From positions 1,178,001-1,242,000 of the forward strand of contig JASFAU010000010.1 in assembly GCA_039704465.1 (NCBI GenBank): a stretch of DNA of 64,000 bases. The letters are read 5' to 3'. Every line of letters starts with the position of its first letter. Position 1 is the first letter of the stretch. Below, in pieces: positions 52,965 through 63,703 of the stretch. The stretch is from Plasmodiophora brassicae (Eukaryota; Endomyxa; Phytomyxea; Plasmodiophorida; Plasmodiophoridae). The translations under genes were made by a program, and so were the position numbers. The notes below the pieces were generated by a model. It made no database searches. It saw only the letters and a program-made list of their open reading frames with translations, and was not told the origin of the DNA.

Positions 52965-54873
52965 GTCGGGTACTGGAGCAGCGCAGGCAACCCGCTGGAA
53001 TTCTACCTGTGCTCGTCACCGGGTCGCTGCCCTGGCGGCTTGCAGCCTGGCACCTGCCCAGCCGGGTACGACGACGTGCTGTGCGCCGACTGTCAATCGG
53101 GCTGGTACACCAGCGGCCCCATCTGCAAGGAATGTCGCAGCTCGATCTGGCAGGTCACCCTGACGGCCGCCTTCTTCCTGCTGATCGCCGTACCGTGCCT
53201 GATCATCTTCATTGTGAGTCCATACGCCTGCCCCAGACGTCCCAGGACCGTTCGTCGATGGGCCTGACCAATCTACAATATGCACGCAGACGATCGATAT
53301 GACGAAGAACAGGCAGAACGAGCATTCGTCGGTGAGCTGGACGGTGGCCGTCCGCCAGGCCGTCGAATTCTGCCAGCTCCTGTCGGTGGTGGGCGGACAG
53401 GTCATCCGCGACGTGACGTTCGCCGTCCCCAAGTATATTACGGCGGTCGGCAGCGTGTCGACGGTGTTCTCGTTGTCGCCCGGTCAGTTCGAGGTCGAGT
53501 GCCTGCTGAAAACGTCGTGGACCCTCTCGTACACTGTCCGGACCACTGTGCTGAACACGTTCGCTGCGCTGGTCATCACCGCCACCGTCCTCAAACAGTA
53601 CTCGCCCAGGTTCTTGCCACTGCCACACGCCAACAAACTGCTGTCGGGGTCGTTGCGATTGCTCGACATCCTCTACATCTACGTACGTGTGTGTTTTCAC
53701 AGCCAACCCTAGATTGACGATATGCTGCTTACAGTACTTGTCAACGTTGCTGGAGTTGTTCAAGTGCTATGAGCAACCAACCAGCCCCGGGTTGTACACG
53801 TCCGAGTACGATGCCAGGATCCGCTGCTACGCTCCCGGCCAATGGATGGCTCTGCTTCCAACGGCCATTGTTGGCCTCTTCCTGGCCACGATCGGTACGA
53901 GTACGGATGCGCCAGTGTCCACGCTTGGTCCTGACATGTACGTGCGTGCCTTGTACAGCGTATCCGCTCATGGTGGGCGCCATTATGTGGAGCGCCCCGT
54001 CGCAAACGTCCAACGACGATTTCTTCGAGGTCGGCCACGTTTGCACCGACCACACGAACTATACGTAATTGGCGACTGATCGTTGGTCGCTGTTCAACCT
54101 GCAGATCTTCGCCCACTACTTCCGCCCGTATCACAACAAGGTCCCACGACCTGCCTCCAACGACATGTGAAGGAGCTAACGCTTCGTGTTCCGTTTCGTA
54201 GATGTGGTTCTGGTACTGTCCGACATTGTTGCGCAAGCTGTTAGTATCGTTCCTGCTGTCCTCCATTGGGTCGGACGACTCGTCGACAACGGCCATTGGC
54301 GCGATGATTGTCTGCGCCCACCTGGCCGGCTCCGACCTGTGCCGGCCGTACTTCCACAACGTCAACAACCGCCTGGAAATGGTACTCGGCACGTCGCTGC
54401 TGTCTGTCCTTATCCTTTTGCTGGCCATGGAGTCGGTCCCGGCGAACCACCAGGCCAGCGTCAACCTGATTACGGTGCTGATCCTGATCCTCCTGATCGG
54501 GTCGCTCTGTATCGCCCTGTGGACGATCCTGACCGAGTTGGCCCGAACACTGGACGCGAACAAGCACCCGATACTGTGCACGGCCCTACGATGGTGCACG
54601 ATGCGGCAGCACGTGACGCAACCGATGCTCGTCAATGCCGTCGTGGACCAGGCCGCGCGAGCTCACGACACGCACCTCCTGTCTGAACCGCACGTTCGTC
54701 AGTGGATCGAGCTGGCCAGCGATGATGAAATCGTAGCCCTGAAAGACGCCATTGAATCACTATCAATCGCGTCCGGTGCCGACCCTGGGGCGACGGGCGA
54801 ACCAGGTCCCACCCCGAAACCGCCATTATTGCCTGGCAATCGTATCCACAGACCGTCCTACGTGCGGTTCTAA
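51337..54873 (+). CDS. chimeric receptor: OpuAC-like solute-binding domain, cysteine-rich repeats, multi-TM
   Basis: Eight exons, 51337-52133, 52180-52885, 52965-53213, 53290-53682, 53735-53894, 53959-54029, 54105-54140 and 54202-54873, give 1027 aa. Signal peptide aa 1 to about 23. Aa 24 to about 350 resembles the glycine-betaine-type solute-binding domain (ILGDFMGYRI, WEGIYISNWLHDLYP, SWYYISDYQ, PALFWASPFNY). Aa 363-560 is rich in CxxC pairs of the GCC2/GCC3 (ephrin-receptor-like) type: CAECRPGHFSANGSACVPCP, SCQPCP, CIACDP, CTPCQ. Several membrane helices begin at about aa 566 (LTAAFFLLIAVPCLIIFI) and end near aa 900; the tail is cytoplasmic. Intron 1 is only 46 nt. Intron 2 has a TG repeat directly before its 3' splice site. 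Ligand unknown. Confidence 0.75.
52934..52961 (+). repeat. TG dinucleotide repeat abutting a 3' splice site
   Basis: Fourteen TG units in the second intron of the chimeric receptor gene, ending at the cag that defines the 3' splice site (52964). It replaces the usual polypyrimidine tract. Confidence 0.9.
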
Positions 54874-55563
54874 TACACGCAAACCAATAGTTCGATCATG
54901 CCTGCTGAAACGTGCGACTATCCGCTGCAGATTGGGTGCAGCAGACACGTACCCCAACCCCTCTACTGGACAGGGGCACTTGGGGGACTTGATACTTAAC
55001 AGCAACATCCGAAATGCATTGAACCAACACCTGCTGGACGCCTGCCGTCGCGTTCGGTACGTCTGGGTGAACGCCCTCCGCCTCCAGAACCGGTACGAGT
55101 CGTCGTCGTCTGATGATGCACAAGCGTCCAGACCCTCTAACACGCTGGGAGAGTCGCCTGCCGTCGTCTGTCCAGCATGAGCATGCCTAGGCGGGGCAGG
55201 ACCAAGGCGCCTGCCTGCCCTGCAGGTCGTCCAGCAGAGCGGGGGCGCCTAGCGCGCGTTGCCGCCTGTCGACATGCAAACGCCTGCCTGCCGTAGGCCG
55301 GGGAGAAGCTGACAGACCCATGGTCCCCTGACCCCTGAGTGACCTTACGCACACGGCACACCCCGCGGCACGGCAAAAACAAGGCGCGCACCACGCGGCA
55401 CGGCAGAAACAAGGTGCGCACCACCCTCCGCAACATCACTGGACCTGGCGCGATAGACTTGAACAGGGATCGATGGAGGACGACGATGCAGATGAAGGGC
55501 CATTTGCTACGTCGCCGGTAGGAGAGTCCATTGTGCGGGTGGAGCAGTCGTTAAGGGACGCGA
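54874..55563. other. gene-poor flank with repeated sequence
   Basis: No gene is supported. It contains one copy of a direct repeat (55020-55290) and a tandem pair of about 30 bases at 55363-55425 (cgcggcacggca...aacaaggygcgcacca twice). Confidence 0.5.
55020..55290 (+). repeat. direct repeat, left copy
   Basis: Similar to 57400-57840. Shared blocks include ggtacgagtcgtcgt, gaccctctaacacgctgg, cctgccgtc and gcgcctgcctgccctgca. Both copies can be read as a related peptide (VWVNALRLQNRYESS here; VWVHVLHLQHRYESS in the right copy), so an old coding origin is possible. Confidence 0.65.
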
Positions 55564-57078
55564 ACATGCTACTAACCAGTGTATAGACTGGGTTGGGTGA
55601 TCGGGGCCGCCTGCAAACAACCATGGGAACGAGGTGTACACCTGTCAGCACGGTCTACTCCCGGGGACTTTTTCATGGCTGTCAAGCGGATATCAGAGAA
55701 CGGCGCGCAGAATGAGCTGGATGGTCGGCCTTGTTTAACATTGGCATGGGACACGTGAATGCACCAAAGGCAACAAGGACTCGGATTGCCACAGGTGCCT
55801 CGTTGGGTTGGCATCGTACACGTACAGGGGTGTGACGCAACCATGCACGAAGAGTAGGCCAGGTAGCGCTCGGTGGAGAAAAGTGCCTCAGTGATGCACG
55901 TGCCGTGCCGAGGTTACGAAGCCGACCATCCAGTTGATCTCGCCGTTCTCATATATCCGCTTTACAGGCATGTCGATAGGTTCAGGCTGGCGCCCGGCCA
56001 TGCGGTTTCGCTGTTCGCGTTCACATCGTGGGACAAGGCCAGGCGAAGATGGATCGCGCCTTCTGGAGTGCAATGGAACGTGGATCGCCTGTCCTGGCGG
56101 GCATACGCGTTCGGCGAAGTGTCACCGTCGACCATTTAGGCGTACGTGACCCAGCTCCGCCACGACGACTGATTGCATTGAACCGAAGGCGGTGCGGACG
56201 ATATTGCCCTAGAAATAACGGGCGGACGCGGACGAAACTTTCACGCGGGCAAGCTGCGGCGATTCCTGATGAGCGCTGAGCACAGGTTTGGCAACTTCGC
56301 CATTGAAGGGAAGCCGAAACGATTCGCAGCCCTTGACGCTGCAGTGACACATATTGCTGTGTCACTGGCTACAACCCGTGTCATATCGGGGACGCCCGCG
56401 TGAAAGTTTCGTCCGCGTCCGCCCGTTATTTCTAGGGCATCGTCCGCACCGCCTTCGGTTCAATGCAATCAGTCGTCGTGGCGGAGCTGGGTCACGTACG
56501 CCCAAATGGTCGACGGTGACACTTCGCCGAACGCGTGTGTCCGCCAGGACAGGCGATCCACGTTCCATTGCACTCCAGAAGGCGCGATCCATCTTCGCCT
56601 GGCCTTGTCCCACGATGTGAACGCGAACAGCGAAACCGCATGGCCGGGCGCCAGCCTGAACCTATCGACATGCCTGTAAAGCGGATATATGAGAACGGCG
56701 GGATCAACTGGATGGTCGGCTTCGTAACTTCGGCATGGCACGTGCATCACTGAGGCACTTTTCTCCACCGAGCGCTACCTGGCCTACTCTTCGTGCATGG
56801 TTGCGTCACACCCCTGTACATGTACGTAGATGCCAACCCAACGAGGCACCTGTGGCAATCCGAGTCCTTGTTGCCTTTGGTGCATTCACGTGTGCCATGC
56901 CAATGTTAAACAAGGCCGACCATCCAGCTCATTCTGCGCGCCGTTCTCTGATATCCGCTTGACAGCCATGAAAAAGTCCCCGGGAGCTAGACCGTGCTGA
57001 CAGGTGTACACCTCGTTCCCATGGTTGTTTGCAGGCGGTTCCGATCGCCCAACTCAGTCTATACACTGATTAAGCATG
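55564..57078. repeat. long palindrome 1 (about 1.5 kb inverted repeat)
   Basis: Left arm about 55564-56250 and right arm about 56394-57078 are reverse complements over about 685 bases each with few differences. Examples: caccgagcgctacctggcc at 56766 against its complement near 55859, and gaacgaggtgtacacctgtc in both arms. The 143-base spacer contains its own small hairpin. No transposase is visible inside; the arms show no clear protein. It may be a foldback element or a recent inverted duplication. Confidence 0.85.
56343..56366. repeat. small hairpin in the palindrome spacer
   Basis: agtgacac and gtgtcact are perfect inverted 8-mers around an 8-base loop, almost at the centre of palindrome 1. 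Confidence 0.8.
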
Positions 57079-57399
57079 CGCCGTCATTCGACGCCTCGTG
57101 CACGAAGTCACGATGTGCATACCGGATGGAGGGCAGTATACGCCGTAAAGGTGGACGCTGCGCAAACGTGAAGCAGGCGACGACCCCGTGGGGGACGCCG
57201 TCGGCGCGACCGACGACGCTACCGATCGCCAACGGCGCCCACAGCTGCATCGTCGTACACGGCCGCCCGACATGCCGTTGTATTCGTCATCGCACGTCGC
57301 AAATCATCGACGTCCTGACGCGGCTGCCTACCCTGCCTGCACCCTCGCCGACGTCGCCGGGGATAAGCAGCACGGCACAACGGACCCACGTCGACCACA

Positions 57400-57840
57400 A
57401 CGCGTCCTGCTGGACCCCTGCCAACGTGGCCGACCCGTCTGGGTGCACGTCCTGCACCTTCAGCACAGGTACGAGTCGTCGTGTGATGCACGGGCGCGCA
57501 GACCCTCTAACACGCTGGACAGGACACGCCTGCCGTCTTCTGTCCAGCCTGAGCACCTGCAGGGCAGTAGTCCTCGTGCCTAGGCGGGGCTGGTCCAGCG
57601 TCGCGCCTACCTGCTCCTCAGCTGAGGCGGCGCCCTGGCCGTCCGCCGATCCCTGTAATCGGTCGCGCGCACCCCCGCCCTGCACCATGCGTCGATGGCG
57701 GGCCGACCAACCACGTCGCCGACCTCCCCGTCTGACTGGTGAGCGGCGCCTGCCTGCCCTGCAAGTCGTCCGGCAGAGCGGGGGCGCCCAGCGCCCGTTG
57801 CCGCCCGTCGACATGCGAACGCCTGCCTGCCGCACGACCC
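57400..57840 (+). repeat. direct repeat, right copy
   Basis: Counterpart of 55020-55290 with an insertion of about 150 bases (about 57590-57740). Together the two copies bracket palindrome 1. Confidence 0.6.
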
Positions 57841-58267
57841 GCCGCCATCCCGGCCGACGTATCGCCACAACCAGAACCGTTCAATACAAGCAGCATGGGT
57901 CGACACGCCCGTACGCCGACCCTGCAGGTCGTCCTGGCGTCAGACGGCATCGTTCGCTGAAATGGGGCGGCGCTCGACAGCGCCGACGTCGTCCCCGCGT
58001 GCGTGTCGACCATGGCAGATCAGGCCAGACGAGCGATGGCCTGTTTGCGCTGGCACATGTGCCACCGTTCTTCTCGTGTCGCGAAGATGTGGCGCAACTT
58101 GGGCAGAGGTTTGCTGATTTCACTACCTACTCGTTTGGCGTGGCAGGTGAACCATGGATGGCGTCGCCTGGCGTCGCGTTGCCCAGCGCAAACGAAACTG
58201 GCAAGCGTCCAGAGCTTTGTGGCACGAAGACACGCCCTGTGGTCAGTTTGCTACAGCGTACAGCGGG

Positions 58268-59713
58268 ATGGGTGTAATGATTAACCGGCATGACGTTGCA
58301 GAAACCCCCGCCGGCTGCGCCGATGACATTGAGCAAGGACATTGCTAACAAGCGCAGCATGCCGCGTGCACCGGTCGGTGATCATTGTACCCGTCTCGCC
58401 TGCTTTACTGACCGTCCATTCGCTGTAGGCACTGGACAAGAGGACGAGTAAAGTCGCTTCTGGACTTGCGAACCGTCCTTTCAAGGCACCCAAACTGGTT
58501 CGAAATTTGCGCTTCTTTCATCGGTTCGCGGTTGACGTCTTGGACGGGCCGGCTCGCATGTTGGCCAGGTGTACGAAGATGACGTCTAACACGCGCGCGC
58601 GTTGACCGCAGACACACGAACGTACACCTGGCGAACATGCGAGCCGGCCCGTCCAAGACGTCAACCGCGAACCGGTGAAAGAAGCGCAAAGTCGCTTCAC
58701 AGGCGTGGTATACTGCGTAATTGTCATAGTCGGCGCTGACATCGACATTTAGGAGCGCGGTCGCTCGGTCGTTACTGCCAGCGGGTAACAACGATGCGGC
58801 AGGCGTCTGCCGTTCGATTTGCTACGCGATTGCACCGATGCAGATCTTCCGTGCATTGCCCGGCTGGGAACGTGTCTCCGGCCCCGCGCCCTGGATTGGC
58901 CTGTACAATAAGGTGATGAACCCTCGTCTGGGTGTGCAATTGGCGTCCGACATCCTGGTGGACCTCATCAAGGCCATCAGCAACGCTGACCTGGCGACGA
59001 GGTCGTTTGATCCCGGGCAACAGCACGATGTCGAACGATCTTGTCGCCCGGTCAGCGTCGCTCACGACCCTGATGAGCTCAACCAGTATGTTGGACGCCA
59101 CTTGCAGAACCAGACGTGGGCTCATGACCTGATTGTACAGGTCAACCCAGGGCGCGTGCCCGGAGACACGTTCCCAGCCGGGCCAAGCACGCGCGATCTG
59201 GATCGATGCGATGGCGTAGCAAATGGAACGGCAAACGCCTGCCGCATCATTGTTCGATATGCCCGCTCGCTGGCAGTAACGACCCAGCATCACGCTCCTA
59301 AATGTCCAGTTCAGCGTCGACGATGCCAATTGCACAATGCCCCGCACCTGTGCAGGACGCTGCGCTTCTTCGATCGGTTCGCGGTCGACGTCTTGTGCGG
59401 GTCGGCTCGCACGTTCGCCAGGAGTACGTTCGTGTGTCTGCGGTCAACGCGCGCGTGTTAGATGTCATCTTCGCCTCAGTACCGGCGCTGTCTGTTTTCG
59501 CACCAGTTTGGGCGCCTTGAAAGAGCGGTTCGCTGGTCCAGCAACAACTTCTTGCGCCTACAGCGGGCGGACGGTCAGTAACGCAGGCGAGACGGGTACA
59601 AGGAACGCCAACCGGTGCAGGCCGGCATGCTGCGCTTGTTAGCAGGGTCCTTGCTCAGAGTCATCGCCGGCGGAGGCCTCTGGAACGTCACGCCGGTGTA
59701 GGCCTACACCCAG
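58268..59713. repeat. long palindrome 2 (about 1.45 kb) with nested inversion
   Basis: Symmetric around about 59022 with almost no spacer. The left end (gggtgta at 58269) matches the complement of the right end (ctacaccc at about 59705). Both strands near the centre give nearly the same peptide (plus: LPGWERVSGPAPWIGLYNKV; minus: WPGWERVSGHAPWVDLYNQV). The left arm is longer because it holds an extra inverted piece (58506-58690). Arms have diverged by perhaps 10-15 percent by eye, so it is not very recent. Confidence 0.85.
58506..58690. repeat. nested palindrome inside the left arm of palindrome 2
   Basis: tttgcgcttctttcaycggttcgcgg at 58506 reappears as its complement ending at 58690, with ggacgggccggctcgcatg in both halves and about 30 unmatched central bases. 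A third, single copy of the same piece is at about 59355-59470 in the right arm. Confidence 0.85.
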
Positions 59714-60240
59714 CTCGTCGGTCGCCGACACAGGTCAGCACGCCGGTGGGGCCAGCGCCCGCGCGCGATACACAACGACCAGCCCATTTTTCCCGCCGTG
59801 CGACACCAAGTCGACCGGGCGACGGCCGACGGGCGACAGCCTCCGGGTCTGCGGGGCGCTTTTTGACATCGGCGTGGACCTGCGCCGCCGACAGCGCCTT
59901 GTACCCCTTCGACAGCTCGACGACTGCATCGACTGCCGCGTACGGGACCAGCAGCTGGTCCGTTGTGCGGGGGTCGCTCAGGAATACGTACGAGCCCCAG
60001 TCGATCCTGGCGCGGACGCCCACCCCGCGTCCCTCGTATCGCGGGAAACGATGGCGCCGCGTTCGATATCGAGCATTGCGCCGCCGGCCAAGACGACGAC
60101 GTCGCTGACAACTGCGAGGATGGGACGGGGCAGATCGGACCCAGCGTACCCGAACTGATCAGCGTACCTGATCCAAGGTCGTGATCCGCCACGAGGTCGA
60201 GTATTGTCCGGACAAGGCGACGTGCCTTGTGAAAGCACTC
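59704..60240 (-). pseudogene. coding-like fragment, function unknown
   Basis: On the minus strand, the frame of 60238-60025 (PRPILAVVSDVVVLAGGAML, DIERGAIVSRDTRDAG) continues best in the next frame from about 60023 (VGVRARIDWGSYVFLSDPRT, TDQLLVPYAAVDAVVELSKG). The change of frame occurs in the G-run at about 60021-60030, so a one-base indel or a sequencing error is suspected. Composition looks coding but I do not recognise the protein, and there is no clear start. Confidence 0.3.
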
Positions 60241-60540
60241 ATCATGCTGGACATGGTTGGCACTCGTGCTGGACATCGTTGCCGGATGCGTCGCAGTGGC
60301 GAGTGCAGATTTCGCCATCGTGGATGCCGCCACAGCGCTGGCCAGGTCGATGGTGGTGCCAGGGCGATGACGCGGCAACATCCTCAGGGCTCCTGCAGCG
60401 CCGGACGAATCCTGACGAGCCCTAACGCGCCGCACCACTTTATCGTCTCTCTGCCTTACCACAATCCCGAATCATTACAGCCGCACGCGAGTCAATCGTG
60501 GTTTATACGCAGAAGAAGGTCCAGTTCATTCATTGTGCCA

Positions 60541-61281
60541 TCAACGACGTCCGATATTGTTGCAACGTCGTCCGATGAACGCGGCGATGTCGTCGACGCG
60601 CTCGCGTACGTACACGTTGACATCGAGGCTGCATAACGGTAGACCGGGACCGCGACGGGTGCGATCTACGATGAGCTCCAGTATGAGTACGAACGTCATG
60701 CCGGTTGGAGAGCCGCGTGCGTGCATTAGCTGGCAAAAGCCGTCCAATGATGGCAACATGAAACGCAGGGAGATAACCGTCTGCGACAGCATCTCCATCT
60801 GACCGTGTAGGCGCTGACGCCATTCATGATGAAAACTGGGGAGAGCAACAACGGCGTGCCGTGCACAATGAACAACAGAAGTCGCAACCGTATGCAGGAC
60901 CGTCCAGCCATCACGGGTGTTGTTCTGTGCAATAACCTCACTTAGAATGCCCAGGCGTTGCGCTTGCTCCATGACATTCTCCACAGCAGTAAGGTCCGTC
61001 ATGGCGGCCCAGTGGATCGCCGGCAATCCAGCGCGCCCTTCGAGAAGGAATGTCTGAAGGGCATTGTCGCCGTCACGAGCGCTGATCTGGTTCAGCATTG
61101 GCCCGAGCGGCTGGGCGCCGATCCTGGCCGACAGGAGATCCGCATGATGAGGGTCCACAACGCGGGAACGTGCTCTCAGATGTCCGATGATCACGTATTT
61201 CGAGGCAGGCAACGCCATGAACGTGGCTTTGGCTGGAAGGCTATCCGCGCAGGCCATCGTCGCGATTTCGTATGCGGACAT
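60541..61281 (-). CDS. hypothetical protein with ankyrin-like repeats
   Basis: Open frame of 246 aa from the ATG at 61281. Two segments resemble ankyrin repeats: RAGLPAIHWAAMTDLTAVEN and RDGWTVLHTVATSVVHCAR, each with a G-x-P/T-x-[IL]-H start. The remainder is helical and hydrophobic (VISLRFMLPSLDGFCQLMHA), without a signal peptide. It may be a fragment of a longer ankyrin protein, since upstream sequence on the same strand is broken. It sits in repeat-rich DNA, so it could be a decaying gene. Confidence 0.4.
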   Translation of the reverse strand: MSAYEIATMACADSLPAKATFMALPASKYVIIGHLRARSRVVDPHHADLLSARIGAQPLGPMLNQISARDGDNALQTFLLEGRAGLPAIHWAAMTDLTAVENVMEQAQRLGILSEVIAQNNTRDGWTVLHTVATSVVHCARHAVVALPSFHHEWRQRLHGQMEMLSQTVISLRFMLPSLDGFCQLMHARGSPTGMTFVLILELIVDRTRRGPGLPLCSLDVNVYVRERVDDIAAFIGRRCNNIGRR

Positions 61282-61797
61282 GGTCCCATTTGCGACCGAC
61301 GTCGTTCAGTACAAGCAGACGAGGTCGCACGTACACCGATCTGCAGGCCGTCCTGGGGTCAGCTGGCGCCGAACGGCAGCGCTGTCTGCAATCGGTGCAG
61401 GGTGCGGCGCTCGAAGGCGCCGACTTCAGTGTGCCGGCCTGGGGAGACGGCGCGACGTAGAACTTCAACAACGAATACAAATGAAAGCCTATTGCGGATG
61501 AGTTCCACATTTCTACGACATGACCAGGCAAATGAACTCACCGATGTGGCAAGGTTTATTCCAGTCGCAGTACTGCGATATATCGGTAGAACAGCAGTCG
61601 GTAGACACGCTGGCTGAGCAAGCCGACGACGTGCACGTCGGAATACCGCTTAAGGTGTCTTGTGTCGCAGAAGGCCCAGCCCCACGCGCCCGCTTCAACC
61701 TAATGAGAGAGCACATTACGACAACTGTCAGGAGGAGCACCTCCCGAATGGCCGTGCAATTCCGGTCGGGATGTGGAGCACCGCTTCATCACGGTGC

Positions 61798-62150
61798 GCC
61801 AGATGAAAGAGACGGTCGAGCAGGGACAGGTGATGCTGATGCGGCAAGATCCGATGGAAATCGTCCAGCAGCCCGGTCCCGATGGTCAGTCAGTATGGCG
61901 CGCCGCAAGACAGCGGTGGTAGGTGCATGGCCGACAACGATGGTGAGTGGATACCTTGGCATAGCTGATTTCTCCTTTGAGCAGGATGTGGTCCTTCAGG
62001 CGGTCGTCCAAGTCGGGCCACCGCTGTCTCGCGGCGCGCCATACTGCCCACGTGCCCATCGGAACCGGGCTGCTGGACGATTTCCATCGGATCTTGCCGC
62101 ACCAGCATCTGCTGCCCTTGCTCGACCTTGACCTTTCTCTGGCGAACCGT
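61798..62150. repeat. inverted repeat with coding-like arms
   Basis: Left arm 61798-61920 and right arm about 62023-62150 are reverse complements (shared core ggcaagatccgatggaaatc and gtccagcagcccgg), spacer about 100 bases. The right arm read on the minus strand gives QMLVRQDPMEIVQQPGSDG within a longer open stretch. No family is recognised. Confidence 0.8.
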
Positions 62151-62269
62151 CGTGACACCCAACTCGCTGTACGGGTATAGCAACTGACCACATGGTGGCG
62201 TGTCGTCGTGCCACAAAGCTTCGGACGCTTCGCACCGTGATGGCTTCGTTTGTTCTGTGGCACACATCC

Positions 62270-63480
62270 ATCGTCAGGATACGTGTCTGCAAACAGTGTC
62301 CAACAACGTTAACCTGGCTGTCGCGCGAGGTCGCGATGCCGATCATGGCCGACTCCGCCCCGGCCATGCGGTCGCGCAGCTGCTGGGCGTGCTGTACGCG
62401 CCCGTGCTTCATGACGGCGCCCAGCAGGCGGTTCGTCTTGTCCAGGTCGTCGTCCCCGGAGATGACGCGCCCAGCGATGACGATGTCCCTCGTCTTCGGG
62501 CTGTCCGCAGGTCGCGACACGAACGACTCGGCCGCGTTCCACTGTATCTCGTGGCGTTCGGCGTACGCCTGACAGTGGCCCGCCATCTCCTGGGCCGTCT
62601 CCTCGTCGATGGCGTGCAGCGTCGTGTCGTCCGCGTACAGCTGGCAGGGCATGGGCATGTCGTCGATCAGCACGTTGCACAGATCGGGGCGAGCCGATCG
62701 CGCCCTGGAACAGCCCGACTTGGGCCGGGATGCGACGCGATCGCTCGCCGTCCATGCTGATAATGAAGTAGCAGTTGTCGAACAGGGCCTGAATGACGGC
62801 GATACTCGCGGGCGGCACTCCACGTCCGACCAGCATGTCATACACAAGGCGACGGCGCGCGGTGCCATAGGCCTTGTGCATGTCGAGCAGGATCTGGGTC
62901 AGCGGGCGTTCGCGTGGTCACAGTACGACGTCAGCTCGTCGGCGCACCAAATGGCCTCTGGCACGTCGATGCCGCGACGGAAGCCGAATTGCAGCGGGTG
63001 CATGTCCAGGTACCCGGCGCCGTGCATGTACGCGAACAGGGCACGACTCGAACGTCTTGCGTAGGTGCGCCTGCAATGTGACCCCCCTCCAGTGTGTCGC
63101 CATGGCCGGGGATCAGTGTTGGCCTTGTGGTGCGGGATGACGAATGCTGAGCGCCATGTTGAAGGGATCATCTCGACCGTGTACAGGCGCTCGGCCAATG
63201 ACGGATACCCAGGGTGCCGCCGCATCCCCATCCGCCTTGAGTAGATCCATCGGCAGATTGTCCGGGCCGATCCCCTTCACCCAATCGTGCTTGGCGATGA
63301 CAGCCGCCACCTTGGATTCCGCGAGCATGGCCCGCTCGTCATCGGACAGGTCGCATGGTCGCCGGACCGGTCTATAGCGCGGGCCATCGCGGGCGCCCGG
63401 CTGGCGGAACACGTCGTCCCAGTGGTCGGCGAACTCGTCGATCGACGGGCGGGCAGACGGCTTCAGGGCGGCAGCCTGCG
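62270..63480 (-). pseudogene. LINE reverse transcriptase, frameshifted
   Basis: Reading leftward from about 63480, RT blocks occur in order but in changing frames: KGIGPDNLPMDLLKAD (63260-63310), PSTWRSAFVIPHHKA, WRGVTLQAHLRKTFES, PLQFGFRRGIDVPEAIWCAD, LLDMHKAYGTARRRLVYDML, VGLFQGAIGSP, and the catalytic YADD box in CQLYADDTTLHAID (about 62640-62600). At least three frame changes (about 63215, 63090, 62690) mean the copy is dead. The endonuclease end upstream and the RNase H end downstream are not found, so it is truncated as well. Confidence 0.8.
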
Positions 63481-63703
63481 AGAAACGATGGGCCTTGGCA
63501 CGGGCGCAGGAAGAACCTCAGGGGCGCCCGCTGCAGAGCGCTCCAGTTGGGCCGCAGCGACGACGCGCGCCCTCGGTTGGACTTCGACCCCGGGCAGACG
63601 GCGACCTCCTCGAGGGTGCCACGCAGTCAGTACACATTCGATTTACGCACTCCGTGGCTGCACCCCAAATTTCGTCCTTTATTGTAACGCACCGCTCGAG
63701 CTG

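Noticed and set aside
56994..58277. 427-codon plus-strand frame through the right arm of palindrome 1 and the direct repeat
   Set aside because: It crosses unrelated repeats, has no domain, and its first part is the mirror of the left arm reading.
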